Assembly: GCA_038503075.1 (NCBI GenBank)
Contig: JBCAML010000001.1
Location: forward strand, 3,162,001 to 3,226,000
Reading direction: 5' to 3'
Length of the DNA stretch: 64,000 nucleotides
Source: Gyromitra esculenta
Lineage: Eukaryota > Ascomycota > Pezizomycetes > Pezizales > Discinaceae
The stretch's first letter is position 1. The number at the start of each line of letters is the position of its first letter. The translations under genes were made by a program, and so were the position numbers. The notes under the pieces are model-generated. The model did not search any database. It was not told where the DNA came from and was given only the letters and a program-made list of their open reading frames with translations. This document shows positions 32,689 to 44,081 of this stretch, piece by piece.

Positions 32689-34406
32689 GCTAGATGGGCC
32701 GAGTACCTATCTCGCTTCGATTTTGTCATTACGTATCGACCAGGGAGCCAGGGAGGAAAGCCCGATGCACTCACTAGGAGATCCGGAGATCTCCCCAAGG
32801 AAGGGGATGAAAGGTTGGCACATCAAAGCCAAGTGGTGTTGAAGAAAGAAAATATCGACCCCAAGCTAAGTTTGTTATCGGCTTCTTTGTCAAATGAAGC
32901 CGCCGAATTGGATGCCCCCCTAGAAAAACTCTTTCAAGAAGGATATATAGCTGATAAGTTCCCGGAAAGAATCCTCCTAGCGCTGGACAATAAGGAACAA
33001 CAGTCGAAAGAGATATCGCTCAGTGAATGCTCCCAGGAAAACGGAAGATTATACTATCGAGAATGTATCTATGTCCCCGATCTAGACCCCCTTCGACTAG
33101 AATTGATCCGAAGACATCACGACGTACCAGCAGCGGGACACCCTGGACGAGATAAGACATTCGAACTCCTTTCGAGAAGCTACTATTGGCCAAAGATGAG
33201 GGAATCAGTTAGTAGATATGTTCGTAACTGCCATGTTTGCCAAAAAGCGAAACCAGTTACTCAGCGGACTCAAGGCGTCCTTCGTCCACTCCCTATCCCA
33301 AACCAGCCCTGGCAAGAAGTATCAATGGACTTTGTTACAGGACTTCCAGAATCGGGGGGTTATGACGCAATCATGGTTGTGGTGGATCGCCTATCAAAAA
33401 TGCGACACCTAATCCCGTGTAATACCACCGTGAACTCCAGAGATGTTGCCGACCTCTATCTACAGCATGTCTGGAAACTCCACGGATTACCCACGCACAT
33501 TACTTCCGATCGGGGCACTCAGTTTACCGCACATTTTTGGAAGGAGCTCTGTACCCGACTTGGAATTCAGGCTCGAATGTCCACTGCTTTTCATCCGGAG
33601 ACAGACGGACAAACGGAGAGATTAAATGCGGTAATAGAACAATACCTCCGATCGTACGTGTCTTACCAACAGGAAGACTGGAGTAAATGGCTACCAATGG
33701 CAGAATTCTCGGCCAATAATCAAGAATCGGCGAGTACGAAGGTATCCCCCTTTTTAGCTAATTACGGCTACCACCCGCGATTTGATACCTCTTCCATCCC
33801 TACGGCGAATACCCCCCAAAGTCACGATGCTACGGCCTTTGCTGGTAAAATGCAGGAATTATACGACCACCTCAAGACGCAGATCAGAAACGCCCAGGAT
33901 ATCCAGGAAACAGCTACGAATAGACACCGTATTCCTGCTCCAGTTTACCGAGTCAATGACCAAGTCTTCGTATCGATGAAAAACGTTAGGACCACTCGCA
34001 ACGCCAGGAAACTAGACTGGAAGTGGATGGGTCCTTATGCGGTAAAAAGGATTGTATCTCCCTTCGCCTATGAGATAGACCTGCCTACATCGGTCAAATA
34101 CCATCCTGTATTCCACATCTCTCTTCTTAAGCCTGCCCCTAATGACGCTCTCCCGGGACAAGTTATTCCTCCGCCAGCGCCAGTCGTTGTCAATCACCAA
34201 GAGGAATATTATATCGAGAAAATCCTAGACCAACGCAACCATAGAGGACGTCTTCAATACCTTGTGGAATGGACAGGATACGCTCACCCTACGTGTGAAC
34301 CTGCCGAGGACCTTCAGGACACCTCAGCTCTTGATACGTTCCTTACTACGATAAACGTTGCTATTCCCAAAGTTCGCAGGAGCTCACGCTTGAGACGGGG
34401 AGCTAC
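32689..34406 (+). pseudogene. Gypsy element C, integrase-chromodomain fragment
   Basis: The element C pol continues with [20 protein letters not shown], the zinc region ([28 protein letters not shown]), the integrase core ([44 protein letters not shown]) and the chromodomain, ending [16 protein letters not shown]. This piece is open, though one chromodomain Trp codon seems to have become Cys (HPTCEPAED against HPTWEPAED). Integrase looks whole but has no intact upstream pol. Confidence 0.9.
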
Positions 34407-34829
34407 TTTCATGGATGGAACCGGGTAATGGGTTAAGATGAAGTTGTTGGTAGTAAGCAAAGGATAGTTGGGATATAATGGCTTTGTTGTTCGGTTGTTT
34501 TTCGGTTGTTGTTGGGCTGTTGTTTGTATCACATCAAAGCGGGGTATTTAAGGGGAGGATTTCGGTCGTTCTTGTTTCTTTCTCTTTCTCTCCTTAAGCA
34601 ACGTTCTCGTTTCACTTCTCCTGTATCAAGTCATAATCTCACTTCGATTCTACTTCAGAATCCTCGCTGTCGCTGTGAACCACCTCCAATACTTCGCCTG
34701 GAAGTATATCCACCGTAGGACCTGTAGAACAAACCTGCACTCTTTGAACGTGTTGATACCTCGCTTAAGTAGCACTGCTCACCTCCGGGGATACCGAAGG
34801 GCTTAAACAAGGGACTCAACCGTGAGAAC
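34407..34829 (+). repeat. Element C 3' LTR
   Basis: 423 bp from TTTCATGG to CCGTGAGA, with GGGGTATTTAAGG as TATA region and TTAAGCAACG as RNA-start 9-mer region. The U5 hairpin arms are CCTCCGG and CCGAAGG (one mismatch). To its right lies minus-strand element F, so C had inserted in F; its 5' LTR and gag are gone. Confidence 0.88.
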
Positions 34830-35074
34830 CTGGCTCTGGTGTACCAATCTTTCATCCCCTTCCTTGGGGAGGTCTCCCGATCTCCTAGTTAATGCGTCTG
34901 GTTTTCCTCCTTGACTGCCTGGTCGGTAAGTGATCACAAAATCAAAGCGAGATAGGTGTTCAGCCTATCTGGCTTGTCGACGATTGAGTTGTTTGGTACT
35001 CATAAAGTACTCGAGATTTTTATGATCGCTAATGACGTCGATGGGGTCCTTAGATCCTTCAAGTTCCGGGCGCC
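34830..35074 (-). pseudogene. Gypsy element F, RNase H to integrase linker
   Basis: Minus-strand pol sequence of a B-like element ([22 protein letters not shown] region, RRQARWAE..., [16 protein letters not shown]). A stop replaces Trp or a nearby codon at the AR*AEHLSRF point. It is the 3'-most surviving piece of F; the remaining integrase, chromodomain and 3' LTR are missing to the left of element C. Confidence 0.8.
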
Positions 35075-35474
35075 TTTCATGGATTGATTTCGGATAATGA
35101 GTTGTGGTTCGGTTGTTGGTTGTATCGTTGTCGGGATGGTTGAACAATTTCTTTGTTGCTCGGTTATTTTCGGTTATAAGTTTTGTTAAGGAAAGCGGGG
35201 TATTTAAGGATGGATTTTGGTTGTTCGTTTTCTTCTTCTTTCCTTAAGCAACGTTCTCGTTACCTTCTCCTGTACTCATCGGAAATACTATCTCGGTTCT
35301 ACCTCAGAACCCTCGCTGTCGCTGTTCACTCCATTGCACTCATCTCGCCTTGAGATACTCCCTCGTAGAACTTGTAGAAACACTGCACTCTTTGAACGTG
35401 TTGTGACCTCGCTTAAGTAGCACTGCTCACCTTCAGGGATACTGAAGGGCTTAACTCGAGGCTCAACCGTGAGA
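35075..35474 (+). repeat. Solo LTR of the B family in element F
   Basis: 400 bp in plus orientation (TTTCATGGATTG to CCGTGAGA) with duplication GCGCC (35070-35074 and 35475-35479). The bases next to the duplication differ on the two sides, so this copy fixes the duplication at exactly 5 bp and the LTR ends at TTTCA and TGAGA. Confidence 0.92.
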
Positions 35475-36037
35475 GCGCCATTCCTCAAATACACGGATGA
35501 TGGCTAGTAGTTCCTTATCATAGATCTTGTAGTTGCATTCAGCAGGTGAATGCTTCTTGGAGAAAAATGCTACAGGGTGTAGTACTCCGGTATCATCGTA
35601 TTGTGACAGGATACCTCCTGATACAAAATCTGAGGCATCAGTTTCGACGATGATTTTTTTATCTGGATCAAAGTGAATGAGGATTGGGGCGGTGGTGAAG
35701 GCGTGCTTAAGATTTTCAAAGGCGATGTCTGCTTCTACTGTCCATTCGAAGTTGATTCCCTTTTTTGTGAGAGCTGTCAGGGGTGAGGCAAGTTTCGAGA
35801 ATCCTAAGATAAACCGGCGGTAAAAGTTGGCAAACCCTAGGAAGGCTTGGACGTCTTTAACATTTTTAGGTGTTCCCCATTCCCGGACGGCCTTCAGTTT
35901 TTCTTCGTCCATTTTAATGCCGTTGGGGGTGAGGATGAGGCCGAGGTACTTTGTTGTTTGTACCTCAAATTCGCACTTTTCCGGTTTTAATAAGATATTA
36001 TTATCTTTTAGCGCTTGTAGGACCTTCTGAACATGGA
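35475..36037 (-). pseudogene. Gypsy element F, RNase H fragment
   Basis: An open minus-strand frame reads [59 protein letters not shown] and [10 protein letters not shown]. It is the RT end and RNase H of F, between two solo LTRs. Confidence 0.88.
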
Positions 36038-36446
36038 TTTCATGGATGGTTGTTTCGTTGGATCGTTAGTTGTATAGGTATATGGTTACGGTGTTTTATT
36101 ATTGTTCTTTGTGTTTCTGTGGGTTTTGGTTACAATGAGTCATGTGTTTGTCATCGAAAGGGTTGGAACTTAGTATATAAGCGAAGGGTTTTCCCCTCTT
36201 GTCGTACTTTTTCTTCTTCTTTCTTTAAGCAATGTCTTCTATCGTACACTCTTGTATTTTACAATACAACCCTCGGTTATACCTCATAACCTTACGCTGT
36301 CGCCGTCCTCAAGTCCTCTATACTTGAACACTTCGTAGAGCCTGTGGAATCTCGTGAACACTCTCATCGCTTAGTTTTTCCTTCAAGTAGCACTGCTCAT
36401 CTCGGGGGATACCTGAGAGCTTGAAGACAAACCTCGCTTCTTGAGA
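36038..36446 (+). repeat. Solo LTR of the A family in element F
   Basis: 409 bp in plus orientation. The flanking duplication is ATGGA on the left (36033-36037) and GTGGA on the right (36447-36451), one mutation apart. U5 stem TCTCGGG/CCTGAGA with loop GGATA. Confidence 0.9.
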
Positions 36447-37068
36447 GTGGATTTGATGTTCGGCGAAGGTATCACTGTAGATGAGGATGTCGTCTAAATA
36501 GGCCGTGCAGAAAATGTCAAGGTACTCAGTGAGACAGTCATTTACAAAGTGTTGGAACGTTCTGGGAGCGTTCGTTAGGCCAAACGGCATGACTTGATAT
36601 TCATAAAGGCCGTAACGGGTGCGGAAGGCAGTTTTCCACTCGTCTCCCTCAGCGATTCGAATTTGATGGTATCCGTCGCGAAGATCCAGTTTAGTATACC
36701 ATTGTGCTTTCGCTAGTCGGTCGAGGGTTTCTCGGATGAGGGGGGATGTATAACGGTCCTTAACTGTGATAGCATTGAGCCCTCGGTAGTCAACACATAG
36801 GCGGAGAGAGCCGTCAGCCTTTTTTACAAAGAGAACGGGGGATCCTGCAGGCGAGGAGCTAGCTCGGATAAAGCCTTTTTCAAGGTTATCTTCGATATAC
36901 TTCTTTAGGACAATAAGTTCTTCTCGGGACATTCCATATAAAGGGCCGAAAGGGGCTTCTTTCCCTTCTTCCAGTTGTATTTTATGGTCGTAGGGTCGGC
37001 GTGGTGATAGGCCTTGAGCTTTCTTTTTATCGAACATGTCCAAGAAGTCATGATATTCTGCAGGGATC
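36447..37068 (-). pseudogene. Gypsy element F, RT fragment
   Basis: Minus-strand RT sequence: [80 protein letters not shown] and YLDD. It is open, but Arg and His replace the Gly and Arg of the usual NAPGTFQRF. Repeat X copy 2 cuts it at the EYHDF-IPARI region. Confidence 0.88.
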
Positions 37069-38016
37069 TGTAAGACCGGTACTTCTTACCGCACAGGAAA
37101 TCTCCAAGAAGCTTTAGATAACAATCTAGACGCTATAACCTGCCCGGTTGCTATCCGCAACACAATACACAGGCGCAAGTCCTAACTGCTTCTTATGAAC
37201 CGCTAAAAGATAACCGTAGGGTTCAAGGTAGGGATCGAGCAAAGTTCCGTGAAGAACTTCCAATAGTCAGGTTTTAATAATTAACGCTGAAGGGCCAAGG
37301 CCTTGCTAAGTGAGATAAAAGTAATTCACAAGTAAAAGAGTAAATTGCATGGAAGTGATTTTTGCTAGAAACAATATAATATTGATAAGGCTCGTTCTTC
37401 GTCGCTAATGATCCGACTCCGAGTTTACATCCACTGCGAGAGTATTTATAATGCCTCCTCTCTACTATGTTTGGGTGTAGTGTGGTGTAGAGGCGCTAAC
37501 TACTATGACAACATGAAACCACTTCGCCTTATCTCCATACCCGATACCCCATTGAGTTCCCTGGCCCCGATCCGCGATTCTCCGAGCAGTATGCATGTCG
37601 GTAACACGAGAGTTACGTATTCGTCTTCATTGCGTTCGTCTCTTTGAGACAATCATTTTGCCTATCTGAATCGTCGCTTAGCATTGCGTTCCCTTATCTT
37701 TGTCAGTCTGTAACTCCGCCAGTTTTGGTCCGATTCGCAATCCTTTTGAACCACAGCGAAGCCAGACACTTCCCCTACATACCCTCCGGGTCCCATTCCG
37801 CCGGACGGTTTTGCTTGACGGCCTAGGGTTACTTTTGCCCTCCGGAACAGGTCTTTTCTAGTGCTGTCCCCCCTTCTCCAAATACTATACCTACTGGAAG
37901 GATTGGAGGCAGGGTAACAGGCTCCAGTCCCGATCCGGAAGGTGCTAAAGTAGGGTAACTCCAAAGATAGGGTAACTCCAGGGCCAGGAACTCCTTCAAA
38001 AGGTACAGGTATAACA
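37069..38016 (-). repeat. LTR-like repeat X, copy 2 (with target duplication)
   Basis: 948 bp, inverted relative to copy 1, from TGTAAGACCGG to GGTATAACA. It is flanked by GGATC on both sides (37064-37068 and 38017-38021), and removal restores the element F reading [15 protein letters not shown] ends and a 5-bp duplication point to a solo LTR of another retrotransposon family. The inner 650 bp differ from copy 1 apart from a shared block near 37375-37417. TAGGGTAACTCCA occurs twice in tandem-like spacing near 37952-37981. Confidence 0.8.
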
Positions 38017-39336
38017 GGATCCTTGCTCTCCATTCCTCCTTAGTAGTCTTTTCCTCTAGAATTCTATTAATCTCGTAGAGGGACATAGCGTATGCTTGTA
38101 AGGATCGTTTACGAGTAAGGGTCCTGAAACTTGCAGCGTTGATGAAGGCAACGTTTAGCTTAGCTGGAGCGGGAATCGAGGGGGTGGATACAACGGTTGT
38201 ATTGGGGGAACAGTGCGTGGTGCAGAGCTTAGAATTAAACTCAATGCGTTTATCGGCGAAGTGGAGGCTAACGTCATGGTAATTCATCCATGGGATTCCC
38301 AGGACCAAGGGGTAGTGACCCAGTTGGGTAACGAAGCAAGGGGCTTGTTCCTGGTGTTGTTGGATGGATAGATTAAGTTTGACAATATGGGTGATGGCTC
38401 CTAAAGCAACGGGACGACCATCAATAACTTCAAGCTGTCTAGGTGTCCTAAGGGGGAAAAGAGGTAAAGAGTGGTGACTCGGGAATTCTTTATCAATGAA
38501 AGCGAATCCAGAGGCTCCAGTGTCCAACAGTGCGTGGGTTTTGATGATTTTATTGCTATGGGAAATGCTACAAGAAATAACGAAATGTTCCCCATCCAAC
38601 TGATCTTCAACGCACATATCCGATACTGAAAAACCTGAAATTGAAAACGCAGACAAAGGTAAAGAAAAAGGAACTGAAGCAGGGTCACTGGGCGACTTCA
38701 GTTGAATTAGTTTAAAGACTCCTCGGAGGCGTCTGGGGCATCGATTGCAAAAAACTGTGGAGGTAGTGGCGGCGGGGGAAGCTGGCGGGCGGAGGAAGTG
38801 GGAGGGTTGGGAGTATTGGCGAGGCTGGTAAGGGCTCCTCTCATGGCGGGTTTCTTTGGAGCAGAGGGGCAATTGGCGTAGGAGTGGTCGGGGGCGACGC
38901 AGAACATACATTTCCCAGTGGAACGGCGCCACTGTTTCTCTTCCTCCGAAAGCTTTCTTCTTCCATTTACCATAGTGTACCGTTGATCCTGCGGGGGGCG
39001 TGAGAGGTTACTAGTCCTTCCAAAAGAGAGATCCATTGGGGCAAGGCCGCCTGGTATGAATAATGAGGCAGGGACAAAGGGGGTCATTGCTTGGGAGCTG
39101 AATTGTCCCATATTGTCCCTTGTGTTGCCTTGTTTTTCAGCTTTTCAGGCTCGGATGCGATTGTCTAGGCGGGTGAGGGTGGTGATCATCTCTTCGAGGT
39201 TGGTGGGGACGACGGTGGCAAATACCATAGCTTCCTTCAACTCTTCTGACATTCCATGCTCTAGAGCGTCCATCTTCGAATTTTCATCGAAGTTGAGTTG
39301 GCCCATGATACGTTGGAAATCAGCCAGGTAAGCAGA
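38017..39336 (-). pseudogene. Gypsy element F, protease and gag C-terminal half
   Basis: Pol start with HALLDTGASGFAFIDKEFPS (38500 region) and QLGHYPLVLGIPWMNYHDV, then the frameshift module (TTTAAAC at 38716-38710, stem AACTGAAG/CTTCAGTT at 38703-38696 and 38679-38672), then the gag end with CCHC knuckle CMFCVAPDHSYANC and YTMVNGRRKLSEEEKQWRR. Element F gag ends at 38707 with TAA. A solo LTR cuts gag at SAYLADFQRIMG. Confidence 0.88.
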
Positions 39337-39746
39337 TCTCAAGGGGCGAGGTTTATCTTCAAGCTCTCAGGTATCCCCCGAGATAAGCAGTGCTACTTGA
39401 AGGATAAACTAAGCGACGAGAGTGTTTTACGAAGTTCCACAGGCTCTACAAAGCGTTCGAGTATAGAGGACTCGAGGACGGCGACAGCGTAAGGTTATCT
39501 GGTGTAACCGAGGTTTGTATTTGTAAAATACAAGAGTGTACGATAGAAGACGTTGCTTAAGGAAAGGAAAGAAAAAGTACAACAAGAGGGGAAATCCCTT
39601 CGCTTATATACCCATAATCCAACCCTTTGATGACAAACGTATGACTCATTGTAAAGAAAACCAAGGGAAACATATAGAACAATTAACAAAGCGACGCAAC
39701 AAAACACCTACACTACTAACCGAACAACCAGCAACCATCCATGAAA
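39337..39746 (-). repeat. Solo LTR of the A family in element F gag
   Basis: 410 bp in minus orientation with GCAGA on both sides (39332-39336 and 39747-39751). Without it the gag reads on as KRDFSAYLADFQ. Confidence 0.93.
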
Positions 39747-40658
39747 GCAGAGAAATCGCGTTTACCTTGGCGAAGCTGATGTAGTTCTCTTCGTGCGGTG
39801 CCTGTGGGGTCGGGATCTCCAAAGGCGGTCTCCAAAGCAGTAATGAGGGCGGCGGCGTTGGTCCAGGTTGTGAGGCCAGAGGGAAGGACTGTGTGTCGAA
39901 CTTGTTCAAGGGCTGCTCCTTCCAAGTGGTTGATTGTGTAGAGAATCATGGTATTCTCGTCAGCGAATCGATCTCTGTTGACAGCGAGTTTTGAATGGAG
40001 TTGGAGGATGAAGCCGGGAAGTTTTGCTCTAGATCCATCGAATTTTTCTGGATCTGGCATACATTCGGAGCGATGGTTAGCGGATGAAGGCGGTGGGGGA
40101 GTGGCGGTGAGGTTTGGTGGAGCTGGGGGGGCTGAAAGGTTTGCTCGGGCTTCATTTCACTCCTGGCAGAGTCTGGCGATGAGGTTGGCCGCTTCTACAA
40201 CTCTTTGATCTTGTTGCTCGGCGTGTCGGAGGGCATTGTTGATCTGAATTTGAGCAGTGCTGAGTTTTACCTCGGCGTCTTTCTCGTTATCCTGGAGGAT
40301 GCTTATTTGATCCTCTAGACTCTGGTTTAATTCTCGAAGTTGGTTGTATAGCTCAACCGGATCGTCTCTGTATGCTTTGGCAAAGGCTTCCTTAGTGGGG
40401 AAGCTTGAGGTTGCTACAGCCACTCCTTCAGAGGAGGATGCGGCGGGGGCGGGGGAGCTCATGATCTCGGTTTATCGCATGGAAGGGAGTTGGTGCATAG
40501 GTAGTGTTGGTCGAGCCACTCAGGGGTGACTTCAGTGATAGCTTGAGGTTTCCGGGGGGTTAGGCAAGGGAAAATTTGCAGGATGGATTGGCGAATCCAA
40601 GTAATAAGTTCCATAAAGGGGCGTCGAAGTAGGAGGTGTAGATGAGGAAGCAACGTAA
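39747..40658 (-). pseudogene. Gypsy element F, gag N-terminal half and leader
   Basis: Gag starts at 40462 (MSSPAPAASSSEGVAVATSS) with the coiled-coil region RELNQSLEDQISILQDNE and the capsid start MPDPEKFDGSRAKLPGFILQ. TGA at 40157-40159 interrupts it (CQE*NEARA); element G has CGA at the aligned position. The leader and the primer-binding site (AAGCAACGT on the plus strand, 40648-40656) lie between gag and the LTR. Confidence 0.87.
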
Positions 40659-41068
40659 TCTCACGGTCGGTTTCTTGTTAAGCCCTTCAGAATCCCTGAA
40701 GGTGAGCAGTGCTACTTAAGCGGGAAACCAATACGTTCGAAGAGTGCGGTATGGTCAACAAGTCCTACGAAGGGTATACTTCAAGGCGAAGTATCGGCGA
40801 TGTTTCACAGCGGCAGCGGGGATTCTGAGATAGAATCAAAGTGGAATTACAACGAATACAGCAGAAGTGAAACGAGAACGTTGCTTAAAGAGAGAAGAAA
40901 AGGAAAACAACAAGCGAACAAAATCCACCGCTTAAATACCCCACTTTTTCCCAACAACTCCAATAACCAAAAACAACCGAAGAACAATAACATTATAACA
41001 AAAACCCAAAACCTATAACACCCGTTGCACCAAAACCTAAACCTATCCTCAATCCTTAATCCGTGAAA
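40659..41068 (-). repeat. Element F 5' LTR
   Basis: 410 bp in minus orientation (TTTCACGG to CCGTGAGA in element sense) next to the F leader. U5 stem CCTTCAG/CTGAAGG with loop GGATT. The right flank CTCCT (41069-41073) would be its duplication; the 3' LTR is lost. Confidence 0.85.
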
Positions 41069-41815
41069 CTCCTGAGGCGACAGGGCGGCCATCTATAACT
41101 TCCAGTTGTCTGGGAGTCTTAAGAGAGGAGAGAGGTAAAGAGTGGTGACTCGCAAATTCTTTATCAATGAATGCGAATCCAGAGGCTCCAGTGTCCAATA
41201 GTGCATGTGTTTTGATGATTTTATTGCTATGGGAAATGCTACAAGAAATAACAAAGTGTTCCCCATCCAATTGATCCTCCATGAACATATTTGATACTGA
41301 AAACCCCGAGATAGAAAACGCAGACAAAGGTAAAGAAAAAGGAACCGAAGCAGGGTCACTGGTCGACTTCGGTGAAACTAGTTTAAATCCTTGTCTGAGG
41401 CGCCTGGTGCATCAATGGCAAAAAACTGGGGCGGCAACAAAGGAGGGGGAAGTTGACGAGCTGAGGAGGTGGGGGGATTGGGAGCGTTGGCGAGGTTGGT
41501 GAGGGCTCCTCTCATGGCTGGTTTCTTTGGGGCAGAGGGGCAGTTGGCGTAGGAGTGGTCAGGTGCGGCACAAAACATACATTTTCCAGTGGAATGGCGC
41601 CACTGTTTTTCTTCTTCCGATAGTTTCCTCCTTCCGTTAACCATCGTGTACCTTTGATCCTGAGGGGGGCGAGAGACGTTACTAGTACGGCCGAAAGAGA
41701 GATCCATGGGGGCTAATCCTCCTGGGGTGAAGGAAGAGGTGGGGATAAAGGCGGCAGGGGCACTGAATTGTCCCATGCTGTCGCGAGCGTTACCTCGTTT
41801 CTCTGCCTTGCGGGC
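41069..41815 (-). pseudogene. Gypsy element G, protease start and gag C-terminal half
   Basis: Minus-strand pol start (MSAFSISGFSVSNMFMEDQL, HALLDTGASGFAFIDKEFAS, QLEVIDGRPVASG) is cut by element F. The frameshift module is present: TTTAAAC at 41387-41381 before TAG, and stem ACCGAAG (41373-41367) with CTTCGGT (41350-41344). Gag end: YTMVNGRRKLSEEEKQWRHS, CMFCAAPDHSYANC. Confidence 0.87.
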
Positions 41816-42228
41816 TCTCATGGTCTTGATTCCTTGTCAAGCCCTTCAGTATCCCTGAAGGTGAGCAGTGCTACTTAAGCGAGAGATCAAGCGATCAGAG
41901 TCACGATGTTTCTACAGGTTCTACGTGGGTCTAACTCAAGGCGAGTTTAAGTGTAAAGGTTTTCTCAGCGACAGCGACCGCAAGGATTCTGAGATAGAAT
42001 CGAGGTAGTATTAAAACAATACAGTAGAAGTACGGTAAAAACGTTGCTTAAAGAAAAGAGAAGAAAACCACAACAACCGTCTAAAATCCAGTCCTTATAT
42101 ACCCCGCAGTCCCTCTCGTAACTCATAACCGAAACGTAACCGAACAACAAAGACATTATGAAAACCTATCATCCGTGGCATCCACCACTACCTGAACCCT
42201 AACCCATCACTCCACTTCATCCGTGAAA
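41816..42228 (-). repeat. Solo LTR of the B family in element G gag
   Basis: 413 bp in minus orientation with CGGGC on both sides (41811-41815 and 42229-42233). It splits the gag at NRIRARKAEK. Confidence 0.92.
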
Positions 42229-43331
42229 CGGGCTCGGATACGGTTATCCAGTCGAGTGAGGGTGAGGGTCATCTCCTGGAGGTTGGCTGGGGCGATGGGT
42301 GCGAATACCATGGCTTCCTTCAATTCTTCCGACATACCGTGCTCTAGGGCGTCCATTTTTGAGTTTTCGTCAAAGTTGAGTTGTCCCATAATCCTCTGGA
42401 AGTTGGCTAGATATGCGGAGAAGTCACGTTTTCCCTGGCGAAGTTGGTGTAGTTCTCATCGGGCAGTGCCAGTGGGGTCTGGATCTCCGAAAGCAGTCTC
42501 CAGGGCAGTGATGAGTTGTTCTGCACTGGTCCAGGTAGTTAGGCCAGAGGGGAGAAAGGTATGACGAACTTGCTCCAACGCTGCTCCTTCTAGACGATTA
42601 ATAGTGTATAAAATCATCGTGGTTTCATTGGCGAAACGATCTCTGTTGACTGTGAGTTTGGAGCGTAGTTGGAGTATAAAACCAGGGAGCTTGGCTCGGG
42701 ACCCGTCGAACTTCTCTGGGTCTGGCATCTGCTCTGAACGATGGGAATTTGATGGCGGAGGTGGTGTGGCGGTGAGGTTAGGTGAGGCGGGGGGGGCTTG
42801 GATGGCAGACCGAGCTTCATCTCGCTCTTGCCGTAGCCGGGCGATCAGACTTCCCGCTTCCGTCACTCATTGATCCTGTTCCGTAGCACGTCGTATCGCG
42901 TTATCGGTTTGAATTTTGGCTGTGCCGAGTTTTACCTCGGCTTCCCTTTCATTCTCTTGGAGGACGTCAATTTGGTCTTCCAAGGCTTGGTAGAGGTCTC
43001 TAAGGTGATTATAGAGCTCAGCAGCGTCTTCTCTCAGGGCTTGGGCGAAGGCTTCTCTGGCAGGGAAGCGTGGGGTGGCGACAGCGACTCCTTCAGTGGA
43101 AGGGCCAGCGGGAGCGAGTGAGCTCATGATGTCGGTGTTGGGCGAGGGAAGGAGTTCTTGCGTAAGTACTCTTGATCGAGCCACTTGGGAATAACTTCAA
43201 TCAAGGGTTGGGGTTTTCGCAGCGTTAAGAAAGGAAAGATGCTTAGGATGGATTGGTGAAGCCGAGTGATGATTTCCATGCAAAGGGTTTGTTTTCTGCG
43301 GTAGAAGGTGTAGATGGTGGAAGCAACGTAA
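42229..43331 (-). pseudogene. Gypsy element G, gag N-terminal half and leader
   Basis: Gag from 43127 (MSSLAPAGPSTEGVAVATPR) with LYQALEDQIDVLQENEREAE and the capsid part MPDPEKFDGSRAKLPGFILQ, FLPSGLTTWTSAEQLITALE. Two TGA codons interrupt it: 42867-42869 (EQDQ*VTEA) and 42456-42458 (GTAR*ELHQ); B1 and A1 have Arg codons there. The leader carries the same self-complementary primer-binding site (AAGCAACGT on the plus strand, 43321-43329). Confidence 0.88.
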
Positions 43332-43750
43332 TCTCACGGTTCAGTCTCTCGTTAAGCCTTTCAGTATTCCTGAAAGTGAGCAGTGCTACTTAAGCGAGGT
43401 ACTAACACGTTCGAAGAGTGCAGTGTTTTCTACAAGTTCTACGGAGGATATACTTCAAGGCGAAGTATCGGCAATGTTTCACAGCGACAGCGAGGGTTCT
43501 GAGGTAGAACCAAAATAGTATTAAAGTAATACAGGTAGAAGTGAAACGAGAATGTTGCTTAAGAAAAGAAGAGAAAAGAGAACAAGAACGACCAAAATCC
43601 TTCACTTAAATACCCCACTTTCCCGTAACACAATCAACAATTCGACAACAACCGAAAGATAGCCGAACAACAAAGCCATTATACCCAGAGAAATCCTTCG
43701 TGACTACCAACAACTTCATCCTAACCCATTACCCAGTTCCATCCGTGAAA
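43332..43750 (-). repeat. Element G 5' LTR, right edge of the nested block
   Basis: 419 bp in minus orientation; U5 stem CTTTCAG/CTGAAAG with loop GAATA. Host DNA starts at 43751 with AAGGG as the expected duplication. The partner 3' LTR is not present. Confidence 0.87.
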
Positions 43751-44081
43751 AAGGGCCTACAAGTATTTGCCACCAAAAGGAGATTTCACTATTATCTCCT
43801 ATATATGCTTATTGATCTATGAGAGAAATAGCACTTTTAAGGACTAGAATAGTATACATGTATTCGCAGTCTCTCTCCACCATATGGTTATCAGTGCAGC
43901 TAGCTACCCTTGTTAGGCTTACGCCGTTTCCAATTACAAATGAAACTAACTAAACACACACACCCGAAATTCAAATTTGTAGATTTCGTTTAAGGGCTAC
44001 TGGTCTGCTCGCTGGAAGGAAAAAACTGGTTAGATATTTCGGTTATATAGGAGCAAGACAAGCAAAGGAGGGTGGATATGT
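43751..44081. other. Intergenic region right of the nested block
   Basis: No gene seen. TACATGTA occurs at 43855-43862. Confidence 0.55.

Noticed and set aside
22560..40658. D and F as the two halves of a single element
   Set aside because: The LTRs belong to different subfamilies (451 bp A-like against 410 bp B-like) and the flanking 5-mers (AGGGA, CTCCT) do not match.
14046..43750. Repeat-induced point mutation as the main cause of decay
   Set aside because: Recent copies have near-identical LTRs and open frames, and most stops are CpG changes. One copia stop (21667, CAG to TAG) could fit RIP but is not enough.
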